DNA of 35,295 bases from NCBI GenBank assembly GCA_035440445.1, contig DAORMJ010000031.1, forward strand, positions 1-35,295. The letters are read 5' to 3'. This DNA comes from Ga0077548 sp035440445 (lineage in GTDB: Bacteria; Pseudomonadota; Alphaproteobacteria; Rhizobiales; Xanthobacteraceae). Under the pieces are notes generated by a model that saw only the letters and a program-made list of their open reading frames with translations, was not told the DNA's origin and ran no database searches. A program made the translations under genes and the position numbers. Below, piece by piece: positions 6,646 to 14,027 of the stretch. Within the stretch, counting starts at the first letter, position 1, and each line of letters opens with the position of its first letter.

Positions 6646-7274
6646 TGCGGAAGTGGGATAGGGCCCATGTCCTTCGGCACCGCATAGCCCTTGATGACGG
6701 CGGGACGCGCGGCGATCTCGAGGTACCAACGCTTCACATTGGGATAGTCGTCGAGGTTGATGCGCTGCCATTCGTAGCGCGAGATCCACGGCCAGATGGA
6801 GATGTCGGCGATGGAGTAGTCGCCGGCGACGAAGGTATTGCCTTCCAGCCGGGTATTCAGGACTTTATAGAGGCGCTTGGCTTCGGTCAGGTAGCGCTCC
6901 TCCGCATAGGGCGCTTTGCCGGCATTGAACTGCAGGAAGTGATGCGCCTGGCCGAGCATCGGACCTGCGCCGCCCATCTGCCACATCAGCCATTCGATGA
7001 CGCGATAGCGCGAAGCGGTGTCCTTCGGCATCAGCTTGCCGGTCTTTTCGGCGAGGTACATCAGGATCGCGCCGGACTCGAACAGGGAGTAATTGCTGTC
7101 GCGGTCGACGATCGCGGGAATGCGGTTGTTTGGCGAAATTTTCAGGAAGTCGGGAGCGAATTGCTCGTCCTTGCCGATGTTGATCGGATGCACTGAATAG
7201 GGAAGGCCCATTTCTTCGAGGGCGATGGAAACCTTGCGTCCGTTCGGCGTCGTCCAGGTGTAGAGATCGATCAT
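6642..7274 (-). CDS. yfcG: YfcG-type glutathione S-transferase / disulfide-bond oxidoreductase
   Basis: A 210-residue cytosolic protein. The start at 7274 is fixed by AGGAG five bases upstream. The thioredoxin-like N-terminal domain (residues 1-85) begins MIDLYTWTTPNGRKVSIALEE, in which Thr-Pro-Asn replaces the Ser/Cys catalytic motif. This and the later SPNNRIPAIVD (cis-Pro), SLFESGAILMYLAEKTG (glutathione gamma-glutamyl site) and WQMGGAGPMLGQAHHF closely match Nu-class YfcG/YghU of Escherichia coli. Those proteins reduce disulfides using two bound glutathione molecules. The helical C-terminal domain contains YSIADISIWPW, the N-capping box. It heads a two-gene unit with an overlapping small membrane protein. 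Confidence 0.9.
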   Translation of the reverse strand: MIDLYTWTTPNGRKVSIALEEMGLPYSVHPINIGKDEQFAPDFLKISPNNRIPAIVDRDSNYSLFESGAILMYLAEKTGKLMPKDTASRYRVIEWLMWQMGGAGPMLGQAHHFLQFNAGKAPYAEERYLTEAKRLYKVLNTRLEGNTFVAGDYSIADISIWPWISRYEWQRINLDDYPNVKRWYLEIAARPAVIKGYAVPKDMGPIPLPQ

Positions 7275-7398
7275 TCCGGCTCCTTCATATTTCGCGCAAA
7301 TCAGCGGCGGCCGCGCGTACGTCATCCTATCGTGTGACGGACGGCTTATACAGGCTTAAGTTGTTGCGCTGGAGAGCGGGAAAGCGCGCCGGATCGCG

Positions 7399-7773
7399 TC
7401 AACCGTTCTTCTGCTCGTAGTCGAGGATGCGCCGCTTCAGGGACGCCACTTCACGCTCGAGCTTTTCGATCCGCTCGGCAAGGCTTTGTTCGGCGGCCGG
7501 CTCGTGCGGCTCGGAATGGCTGACCGGTTTGTCGAAGCGCACGCCGACTTCGATGCCGTGATTCCAGATGGTTTCAACGCGAAGGGTCTGGTCGCGGTTC
7601 GGAATGTTGAGTTCGAATGCGTGGGGCAGGCCGACGGGATCGGTAAAACTAAGCCGGGCGCCTTCTTCCGTCAGTTCGCGGATGATGCAGTCGGCGCTTT
7701 GGCGCCGATTGTTATAGAACACGCGGCCCTGAAGGAACGTGCGGTTCCTGGGTTTCAGGCGGCGATCATCCAT
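7399..7773 (-). CDS. PilZ domain protein with C-terminal coiled coil
   Basis: A 124-residue protein. The N-terminal region carries a PilZ-like pattern: the basic RRLKPRNR stretch at the start, then IIRELTEEGARLSF in the position of the DxSxxG motif. Here the motif is degenerate (EL-T-EEG), so affinity for cyclic di-GMP is uncertain. The beta-barrel continues to about residue 80. Residues about 95-120 (LAERIEKLEREVASLKRRILDYEQ) form a heptad-repeat coiled coil, suggesting dimerisation. This compact PilZ-plus-coil layout is frequent in Hyphomicrobiales. A GGDEF-EAL protein that could make or break the ligand is encoded at 32735, far away. Confidence 0.8.
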   Translation of the reverse strand: MDDRRLKPRNRTFLQGRVFYNNRRQSADCIIRELTEEGARLSFTDPVGLPHAFELNIPNRDQTLRVETIWNHGIEVGVRFDKPVSHSEPHEPAAEQSLAERIEKLEREVASLKRRILDYEQKNG

Positions 7774-7892
7774 GGCGGGGCTCGTCGATCTGGCTTAGCT
7801 GCGGGGATGTTGCGCCGCCCGGGTTAACGGCTTCCTAAGTCCGTTGATCTTCCGCGGGGGCGCTGGCAAAAGGGCGCGCGCCCCGCAAGTAA

Positions 7893-8795
7893 ATGTTCAT
7901 GTCCAGCAAACTTTCCCGCTCGTCCGAAGCAATCGTCAAGGCCGCGCCGTTTCTGTTCGTGCTGTTCTGGAGCACGGGTTTCATCGGCAATAAATTCGCG
8001 CTGCCGCACATCGAGCCGATTACCTTCGTTTCGGTACGCCTTTTCTTCGCGACCCTCGCGATTACGCTGCTTGCGCTGGTGCTCCGCGCGCCGTTGCCCA
8101 GAGGAAAGGCCATCGGGCACAGCATCGTCAGCGGCGTTCTCGTGCATGGCATGTACCTGACCGGGGTCGCTGTCGCGATGTGGGAGGGCATGCCGGCCGG
8201 CATTGCGGCGCTCGTCGTCGGGCTTCAGCCGGTGCTGACTTCCACACTTGCCAATCGCTTTCTCGGAGAGCGGGTCTCCGCGCTGCAATGGGGCGGGCTC
8301 GTGCTCGGGCTGATCGGCTTGTGGCTGGTGGTGCAAGGCAAGGTCACCGGAAACACCACGCTCTGGGGCTGGAGCGCGATTGTCGGTTCGCTCCTCGGCA
8401 TCACGGTCGGGACGCTCTATCAGAAGCGTTTCGGCGGCGGGGTCGATTTCCTTTCGTCGATGCCGATCCAGTACGCCTCGGCCTGCGTTTTTGCCTCGAC
8501 CGGCGCTTTTGCGCTGGAGACGAGGGTGGTGAACTGGGCAGGAGAACTGATCTTTGCCATCGCCTGGCTCGTGATCGTTCTGTCTGGCGCCGCGATCGTG
8601 CTGCTTTACATCATGATCCGGCGCTCGGCCGCGACGCGGGTGGCATCGCTCTTCTATCTCACGCCAGCCGTCACCGCCGTGATGTCATGGCTGCTTTTCA
8701 ACGAGCGGCTGGGACTCGCAGCGATTGCAGGGATGGCGCTTTGCGCGGCCGGCGTGCTGCTCGTGAACTGGAAAACGTCCGCTCGCGCCGATTGA
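7893..8795 (+). CDS. DMT superfamily transporter (EamA family)
   Basis: A 300-residue inner-membrane protein with ten predicted helices arranged as two EamA repeats of five. Characteristic stretches include LFWSTGFIGNKFALPHIEPI in the first repeat, GMPAGIAALVVGLQPVLTS, and near the C-terminus RVASLFYLTPAVTAVMSWLLF followed by NERLG. Family members mostly export amino acids or metabolites; the substrate is unknown. Two ATG codons (7893 and 7899) are possible starts. A G+C-rich hairpin (GCGGGG at 7854 pairing with CCCCGC at 7881-7886) ends only 6 bases before the first ATG, with no clear Shine-Dalgarno sequence, so translation could be hindered or controlled there. Confidence 0.88.
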   Translation: MFMSSKLSRSSEAIVKAAPFLFVLFWSTGFIGNKFALPHIEPITFVSVRLFFATLAITLLALVLRAPLPRGKAIGHSIVSGVLVHGMYLTGVAVAMWEGMPAGIAALVVGLQPVLTSTLANRFLGERVSALQWGGLVLGLIGLWLVVQGKVTGNTTLWGWSAIVGSLLGITVGTLYQKRFGGGVDFLSSMPIQYASACVFASTGAFALETRVVNWAGELIFAIAWLVIVLSGAAIVLLYIMIRRSAATRVASLFYLTPAVTAVMSWLLFNERLGLAAIAGMALCAAGVLLVNWKTSARAD

Positions 8796-8879
8796 ACGGT
8801 GGCACAGAGCAACGTCGTCAACACGACTTGTTAACCAATAGACCTTATTCGCTTACCGCAAGTTGAAGGCGGTATTCCA

Positions 8880-9221
8880 GTGCAGTTTTCCGACAGGCTC
8901 CGGTGGTTCGACGTAATCCTTGTCGGCGCTGCTTCGGCCTTCAGTGTTGTCGCTCTGGCGGCGATGGTTCTCTCCCCAAAAAACGATAGTGAAGGCGTTG
9001 CGGTGGTGTTCGCGCCGTGGACCAACGCGTCCGAAGCGCTTGTCCGCGCGGTGGAGCCCGGCGGCAGGTTCGTCCGCTTCGGTGCATTCGACTTCATTGC
9101 GGTAGTGGAGCCTGCGAGGGCGGATTACCAGGCGCGCGTCCGCTCCGCTGGTGCGTGGCTGATCGCTGATCCCGCCGCACTTGCGGCATGCCTAAAGCCT
9201 TTTTCGGTGAAGAAGAGCTGA
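8880..9221 (+). CDS. Hypothetical single-helix membrane protein upstream of chemoreceptor
   Basis: A 113-residue protein with a GTG start. Residues 10-32 (FDVILVGAASAFSVVALAAMV) form one membrane helix, and the remaining 80 residues form a small soluble domain on the far side. Its pattern (VAVVFAPWTNASEALVRAVEPGGRFVRFGAFDFIAVVEP) alternates strand and helix. No family is recognised. Its stop is 8 bp before the likely start of the chemoreceptor gene, so they form an operon and may act together, for example as a periplasmic sensing partner for a receptor that has no obvious external domain. That functional link is inference. Confidence 0.72.
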   Translation: MQFSDRLRWFDVILVGAASAFSVVALAAMVLSPKNDSEGVAVVFAPWTNASEALVRAVEPGGRFVRFGAFDFIAVVEPARADYQARVRSAGAWLIADPAALAACLKPFSVKKS

Positions 9222-9229
9222 TCCAGCAA

Positions 9230-10690
9230 ATGAATAATCTCAAGTCCTTCAAAATCAATGTTTGCATCGCATTGCTTTTTGTAGCGTGGCTTCATGTGCC
9301 GGCACTGGCGATTACCGGTTATCTCGTGCGGCACGACGTAACCGTGCCTCTAATCCTTGCCGTCACATTTGCAGCTTTGCCGACTGCACTCTTTGCGCTG
9401 CGGCGCCCCATTCTGGCGACTTCACTGGCGATTGCCGTCGCGTTCGTGCTGCATGCATCGCTGTTCGTGTACCTTCTCACCGGCAATCCGTGGCAGGTGG
9501 AGGCGCATTTCTATTATTTTGCGTTGCTTGCCATGCTTTCCGGCCTTTGCGACTGGCGTATCATCCTGACCGCAGCAACCCTGATCGCCGTGCAGCATCT
9601 TGGGCTGAACTATATTCTGCCAAGCGCACTTTATCCGGGGGGCAGTGATCTTCTGCGCGTGATCTTTCATGCGGCGATCGTCGTTATCGAATCTGCGATG
9701 CTGATCGGCATTGCGATCATGCTGGACCGGGCATTCACGGCTGCGCATGAAGCGACGCTTGAGGCGAGCCGTTCGGCGTCGGAATTGCGCGATATCGCAG
9801 CGGGCCGCGAGAAAGATCTCGTGCTGACGGAGCGTCATAACGAGGAACTGCAGCAGCTGGTTTCGAGCTTCGAGCAGGAAATTGCGGGCTCGATCGGCGC
9901 GCTGCATCAAGCCGCCGAAGCGCTCGAAGGCAGCGCGCGGGGTTTGGGCGTCACCGCGGAAAGCGCGAGTTCGCAGTCGATGAAGGTCGCAGCGATCACC
10001 GAAGAAACCTCGATTCAGGTGCGAACCGTGGCGCATGCCGGTGAATCGCTGGCGCATACGATTGCCGAAGTGGGCAACAGCGTCTCCGAATCCTCTCGTC
10101 TTGCGAACGAGGCGGTCAGCCACGCTATCTCGACGACCCGCGCTATCGATGAAATGGCGCAGGTCGCCGCCGAAATCGGCAATGTCACGAGCCTGATCTC
10201 GGCGATTGCAGCGCAGACCAATCTGCTCGCGCTCAATGCAACGATCGAGGCGGCGCGGGCAGGAGATGCCGGTCGCGGCTTTGCGGTCGTTGCGCAAGAA
10301 GTGAAGGCGCTCGCCGCGCAAACCGCGCAGGCAACGCAGGACATTGCCACGCGTATCGATGCGATGCAGCAGGCCACCAGCAAGTCCGTGTCGGCAATCG
10401 AGCAGATTTCGTCCGTCATTACCGAACTCGACCGGTTCTCTGCACGTATTGCGGATTCGGTCGAGGAGCAGGTCGCCTCGGCGCGCGAAATCGCCGGAAA
10501 TGTTTCGGCGGTCGCCGAAGGTGTAGGCGAGGTTGCGGCGTCGCTCGGGAAGATCGAGGCGGTCGCGGAACGCGCCAACCTCGCGGCAGCCGATCTCAAT
10601 GTGTCGGCGGCATCCGTTACGGGGCAAACATCGCATATCCGCGAGCGTATGCGGAGCTTCGCCGCGCAGGTCGAGAAAATCCGCGCCTGA
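9230..10690 (+). CDS. Methyl-accepting chemotaxis protein with multi-helix membrane sensor
   Basis: A chemoreceptor of 486 residues. The first 175 residues hold about six closely spaced membrane helices and no large periplasmic ligand domain, so it may sense within the membrane or through a partner. A cytoplasmic coiled-coil signalling domain follows. Its hairpin tip contains QTNLLALNATIEAARAGDAG and RGFAVVAQEVKALAAQT, the conserved site that contacts CheA and CheW. Several Gln/Glu-rich heptads could be methylated. The start ATG 9230 follows the 113-residue gene by 8 bp; an in-frame ATG at 9188 would overlap that gene and is less likely. No HAMP domain is evident. No other chemotaxis gene lies in the window. 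Confidence 0.92.
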   Translation: MNNLKSFKINVCIALLFVAWLHVPALAITGYLVRHDVTVPLILAVTFAALPTALFALRRPILATSLAIAVAFVLHASLFVYLLTGNPWQVEAHFYYFALLAMLSGLCDWRIILTAATLIAVQHLGLNYILPSALYPGGSDLLRVIFHAAIVVIESAMLIGIAIMLDRAFTAAHEATLEASRSASELRDIAAGREKDLVLTERHNEELQQLVSSFEQEIAGSIGALHQAAEALEGSARGLGVTAESASSQSMKVAAITEETSIQVRTVAHAGESLAHTIAEVGNSVSESSRLANEAVSHAISTTRAIDEMAQVAAEIGNVTSLISAIAAQTNLLALNATIEAARAGDAGRGFAVVAQEVKALAAQTAQATQDIATRIDAMQQATSKSVSAIEQISSVITELDRFSARIADSVEEQVASAREIAGNVSAVAEGVGEVAASLGKIEAVAERANLAAADLNVSAASVTGQTSHIRERMRSFAAQVEKIRA

Positions 10691-10696
10691 AGCGCG

Positions 10697-11113
10697 TCAG
10701 GACGACTGCGGTTTCTCTGCCGGTGCGATGACCAACTGCGATTGGGTGACGAGGGCCGCGAGCTTCCCGTCCTCGCGGAAGATTTTCGTCTGCCACACCA
10801 TCAGCGTCTTGCCGCGGTGAACCGGCGTGCATTCGGCACGCGCGGTTTCACCCACGGGGATCGCCGACAGAAAGTTGGTTTTGCTTTCGGTCGTCAGCGT
10901 CCGGTAGCCCTTCGGCAGATTGGCGGTGGTGCCGACGCCGCCGAGCGTGTCGGCAAGCGTCATGATTGCGCCGCCATGCAGGAAGCCGCCGCGGTTCGAT
11001 AGTTCTTCGCGCGCCAACAGCTTCGCTTCGACGAGTTCCGGCGAGTACTTCGTGATTTCGATGCCGATATACGTCGCGAAATGCTTCTCGTTGTGTTTGA
11101 AAGTCTGTTCCAA
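10697..11113 (-). CDS. PaaI-like hotdog-fold thioesterase
   Basis: A 138-residue hotdog-fold protein. The motif RGGFLHGGAIMTLADTLGG at residues 41-59 has the His-Gly-Gly and, eight residues on, the Asp that in PaaI-type acyl-CoA thioesterases bind the thioester and act as catalytic acid/base. The later GKTLMVWQTKIFREDGKL strands fit the fold. The start is TTG at 11113, chosen because GGGAGG lies 4 bases upstream and no ATG is available near the N-terminus; weak initiation is therefore expected. The gene begins 12 bp after the glutathione-dependent formaldehyde dehydrogenase gene and shares its transcript. The acyl substrate is unknown. It occupies the place where S-formylglutathione hydrolase is often found, but belongs to a different fold. 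Confidence 0.85.
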   Translation of the reverse strand: MEQTFKHNEKHFATYIGIEITKYSPELVEAKLLAREELSNRGGFLHGGAIMTLADTLGGVGTTANLPKGYRTLTTESKTNFLSAIPVGETARAECTPVHRGKTLMVWQTKIFREDGKLAALVTQSQLVIAPAEKPQSS

Positions 11114-11125
11114 GACGCCTCCCGC

Positions 11126-12253
11126 CTAAAACACGACGACGCCACGGATCGACTTGCCCTGATGCATCAGGTCGAAACCCTTGTTGATGTCTTCGAGCGG
11201 CATGGTGTGCGTGATCATCGGGTCGATCTGGATCTTTCCGTCCATGTACCAGTCGACGATCTTCGGCACGTCGGTGCGGCCCCTTGCGCCACCGAAGGCG
11301 GTGCCTTTCCAGACGCGGCCGGTGACAAGCTGGAACGGGCGCGTGGAAATTTCGGCTCCTGCCGCGGCAACGCCGATGACGATGCTTTCGCCCCAGCCGC
11401 GGTGGCAGGCTTCGAGCGCCTGACGCATGACGTTCACGTTGCCGGTGCAGTCGAAGGTGTAATCCGCGCCGCCGATCTGGTCGGCCGGCGTCTTGGTCAT
11501 GTTGACGAGGTGAGGTACGAGATCCTTGCCGGCTTCGGCAGCATTGACGAAATGCGTCATGCCGAATTTCTCGCCCCAGGCCTTGCGCTCGGGGTTGAGA
11601 TCGACGCCGATGATCATGTCCGCTCCGGCGAGCCGAAGTCCCTGCACGACGTTGAGGCCGATACCGCCGAGGCCGAACACGATGGCTTTCGCGCCGGGGG
11701 TCACCTTCGCGGTATTGAGAACGGCGCCAACGCCCGTCGTCACCCCGCAGCCGATGTAGCAGACCTTGTCGAAGGGCGCGTCCTCGCGGATTTTCGCGAC
11801 CGCGATTTCGGGGAGTACCGTGTAGTTCGCGAAGGTCGAAGTGCCCATGTAGTGGAACAGCTTCTTGCCGCCGATCGAGAAGCGGGAAGTGCCGTCCGGC
11901 ATCAGGCCCTGGCCCTGGGTCGCGCGGATTGAAGTGCAGAGATTGGTCTTGCGCGAAAGGCAGGACGGGCACTGGCGGCATTCGGGCGTGTAGAGCGGAA
12001 TGACGTGGTCGCCCTTTCTGACGCTGGTGACGCCGGGACCGACATCGACCACGACGCCGGCACCTTCATGCCCGAGAATGGCGGGGAAAATTCCCTCCGG
12101 ATCCGCGCCGGAGAGGGTGAACTCGTCGGTATGGCAAATGCCGGTCGCCTTGATCTCGACCAGAACCTCACCGACTTTCGGCCCCTCCAGTTGAACCGTC
12201 GTGACCTCGAGCGGTTTTCCCTTTTCGACGGCGACAGCGGCACGAACGTCCAT
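11126..12253 (-). CDS. frmA: S-(hydroxymethyl)glutathione dehydrogenase (class III alcohol dehydrogenase)
   Basis: A 375-residue zinc and NAD-dependent enzyme that oxidises S-hydroxymethylglutathione, formed from formaldehyde and glutathione, and can reduce S-nitrosoglutathione. Catalytic zinc ligands are visible as Cys40 (GICHTDEF), His62 (GHEGAG) and Cys169 (YIGCGVTTG). The structural zinc cysteines are 92, 95, 98 and 106. The dinucleotide loop is FGLGGIGLNVVQG. Arg110 in SIRATQGQG matches the basic residue that binds the glutathione carboxylate in class III enzymes. The length is normal. Start 12253 is chosen because GGAGGA is six bases upstream; an ATG two codons earlier is too close to it. 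It is followed by a thioesterase gene. Confidence 0.96.
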   Translation of the reverse strand: MDVRAAVAVEKGKPLEVTTVQLEGPKVGEVLVEIKATGICHTDEFTLSGADPEGIFPAILGHEGAGVVVDVGPGVTSVRKGDHVIPLYTPECRQCPSCLSRKTNLCTSIRATQGQGLMPDGTSRFSIGGKKLFHYMGTSTFANYTVLPEIAVAKIREDAPFDKVCYIGCGVTTGVGAVLNTAKVTPGAKAIVFGLGGIGLNVVQGLRLAGADMIIGVDLNPERKAWGEKFGMTHFVNAAEAGKDLVPHLVNMTKTPADQIGGADYTFDCTGNVNVMRQALEACHRGWGESIVIGVAAAGAEISTRPFQLVTGRVWKGTAFGGARGRTDVPKIVDWYMDGKIQIDPMITHTMPLEDINKGFDLMHQGKSIRGVVVF

Positions 12254-12393
12254 TCTCATTCCTCCGGATACTTTGCTGAATCAATTGTAGCGGTTCATGG
12301 CAGCGATGCAAAAGCCGAGGGAGGAATTACGCCAGCGTGATTTGTACGCAGAACCGGGAGTGATAGAATCGCCGCTCTTCTTGGAACAGTTCG

Positions 12394-13002
12394 ATGACAG
12401 TCACACGCGGATTTACTGGCAAACCCCGTGAGCGGGCGGAGGCGGACCGGCTGCCGCCGGGGCAGGCACTCACGTCCGATTTTCCGGTGCTGTCCGCTGG
12501 TCCGACGCCGCAGGTGAAGCGCGAGAATTGGGCGTTCACCCTCAAGCATGGGCCGCAGGTGATTGCGCGCTGGACCTGGCCGGAGTTCAACCAGCTTCCG
12601 CAATCGAAACTCAAGCGCGACATTCACTGCGTCACGACCTGGTCGAAGTTCGACACCCAGTGGCAGGGGGTGATGATCGACGATATTCTCGCGGCAGCGG
12701 GGATCGACGAGGCCACCGCGTTCACGCTCGCTCATGGCTATGACGACTATTCGACGAACATTCCCACTGCGGACCTGACCGGTGGGAAGGGGATGATCGC
12801 AACACACTACGATGGCAAGCCGCTGACGCCCGACCACGGCGGTCCTGCGCGTCTGCTCGTGCCGCATCTTTATTTCTGGAAGTCCGCGAAGTGGATTCAC
12901 ACGTTGCAGTTCACCGACCGCGATACGGCCGGGTTCTGGGAGGAGCGCGGCTATCATATGTACGGCGACCCGTGGCGGGAGCAGCGCTATTCCGGTGACT
13001 GA
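12394..13002 (+). CDS. Cytosolic sulfite oxidase-like molybdenum-cofactor oxidoreductase
   Basis: A 202-residue protein made of the sulfite-oxidase-fold molybdopterin domain alone. The segment RDIHCVTTWSKFDTQWQG contains the conserved Cys that ligates molybdenum, preceded by Arg/Asp of the pocket. DHGGPARLLVPHLYFWKSAKW is the other conserved cofactor-binding stretch. Unlike MsrP/YedY, there is no twin-arginine or Sec signal, so it should be cytosolic. It lacks a haem domain. The next gene, a flavin reductase, overlaps it by 8 bp, so electrons probably pass between them. The reaction is unknown: reduction of a sulfoxide or N-oxide, or sulfite oxidation, are options. ATG 12394 is preceded by a modest TTGGAAC tract. 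Confidence 0.88.
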   Translation: MTVTRGFTGKPRERAEADRLPPGQALTSDFPVLSAGPTPQVKRENWAFTLKHGPQVIARWTWPEFNQLPQSKLKRDIHCVTTWSKFDTQWQGVMIDDILAAAGIDEATAFTLAHGYDDYSTNIPTADLTGGKGMIATHYDGKPLTPDHGGPARLLVPHLYFWKSAKWIHTLQFTDRDTAGFWEERGYHMYGDPWREQRYSGD

Positions 13003-13753
13003 AGCGATCAAGCCGCCTGTTCCGCCCGCGGTGCGCTGGCAAAAAGTCACGATCAGCAGAATCGAAAAGCAGACGCCGACGGCGACCAGTTTTTTCTTCA
13101 GGCCGTCGGTCCCGTTTTCCTTTCGGGCCGGTCAGCATGTCGAAATCCGGCTGACTGCGCCGAGCGGCTATCGCGCGCAGCGGCCGTATTCGATCGCATC
13201 CGCGCCGGAAGATCGCGACAACATCGAGCTTGCGATCGAGAAACTTGCGACCGGCGAAGTGTCGCCGTTCTTTCACGAAGTGGCGCAGGTCGGCGACGAG
13301 ATCGAAATGCGCGGACCCATCGGCGGTCACTTCGTCTGGGAGGCCGTGGATGGCGGTCCGGTGCTGCTTGCGGGCGCAGGCTCCGGTGTCGCTCCGCTGA
13401 TGTCGATGATCCGTCATCACACGCGGCAAGGTTCTCGCGAGCCGATGCTGCTCCTCCTGTCCGCGCGCTCCTGGCAGGACGTAATCTTCCGCGATGAATT
13501 GCTTGCGCTCGATCGGGAAGAGGGTGCTTTCAAGCTCGTGCTGACGCTTACGCGAGAACCTGCCCGCCGTCCCGGAGACTATGCGCGCCGGATCGATGCG
13601 CCGATGCTCGGCGAAGTATTGCAACAAATACCCTCGCCACTTCGTCGCGCGTATATCTGCGGATCAAATCCGTTCGTGAGTGCCGCGAGTGAAGCGATGA
13701 TTGCGGCCGGCGTTGAGACGGAGCTGATCCGCACGGAGCGCTACGGGCAGTAG
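12995..13753 (+). CDS. FAD/NAD(P)H-dependent ferredoxin-reductase-type oxidoreductase
   Basis: A 252-residue flavoprotein. The N-terminal FAD domain has the RPYSIASAPEDRDN motif near residues 63-76 (Arg-x-Tyr-Ser binds the flavin), and GPIGGHFVWE. The NAD(P) domain has LLAGAGSGVAPLMSMIRHH near residue 127 and YICGSNPFVSAASEAMIAAG close to the end. No plant-type 2Fe-2S domain or cysteine cluster is present, so it must hand electrons directly to a partner. That partner is most likely the molybdoenzyme encoded by the overlapping upstream gene. It starts with GTG at 12995 inside the upstream stop region and lies 8 bp in overlap, so the two are translationally coupled. Confidence 0.9.
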   Translation: MTEAIKPPVPPAVRWQKVTISRIEKQTPTATSFFFRPSVPFSFRAGQHVEIRLTAPSGYRAQRPYSIASAPEDRDNIELAIEKLATGEVSPFFHEVAQVGDEIEMRGPIGGHFVWEAVDGGPVLLAGAGSGVAPLMSMIRHHTRQGSREPMLLLLSARSWQDVIFRDELLALDREEGAFKLVLTLTREPARRPGDYARRIDAPMLGEVLQQIPSPLRRAYICGSNPFVSAASEAMIAAGVETELIRTERYGQ

Positions 13754-14027
13754 CGCTGTTCTTCCTGTCTCGTGTTCCGGCAGATCGATAAAATTTTAGC
13801 AAAACGGTTCTGCGCGCATTCACTACGGCAGGCTGTACACCCACCGTTGTTGTTCCGGATTAATCCTTTCCGCGCTGTTCTCGAACCCTTCCTTAAGCGC
13901 GCTTGGCTAGCGTCCGCTTCAAGAAAAAGAAAAAGCGGGATGCGGCAGGCGAACCGACGGCTCTTTCCGGAACGGAAGGACTGGCCGTCCATTTGCAGCA
14001 TTCCGGAGAACATGCAGGAAGCTGTCC

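Noticed and set aside
9422..10636. A 404-codon minus-strand open frame opposite the chemoreceptor
   Set aside because: Shadow of the chemoreceptor, which carries the unmistakable hairpin-tip motif. Composition is Arg-rich with no domain.
10848..11981. A 377-codon minus-strand frame overlapping frmA and the thioesterase
   Set aside because: It is another frame of the same strand as two genes with full catalytic motifs; no domain is recognisable and it is Arg/Pro-rich.
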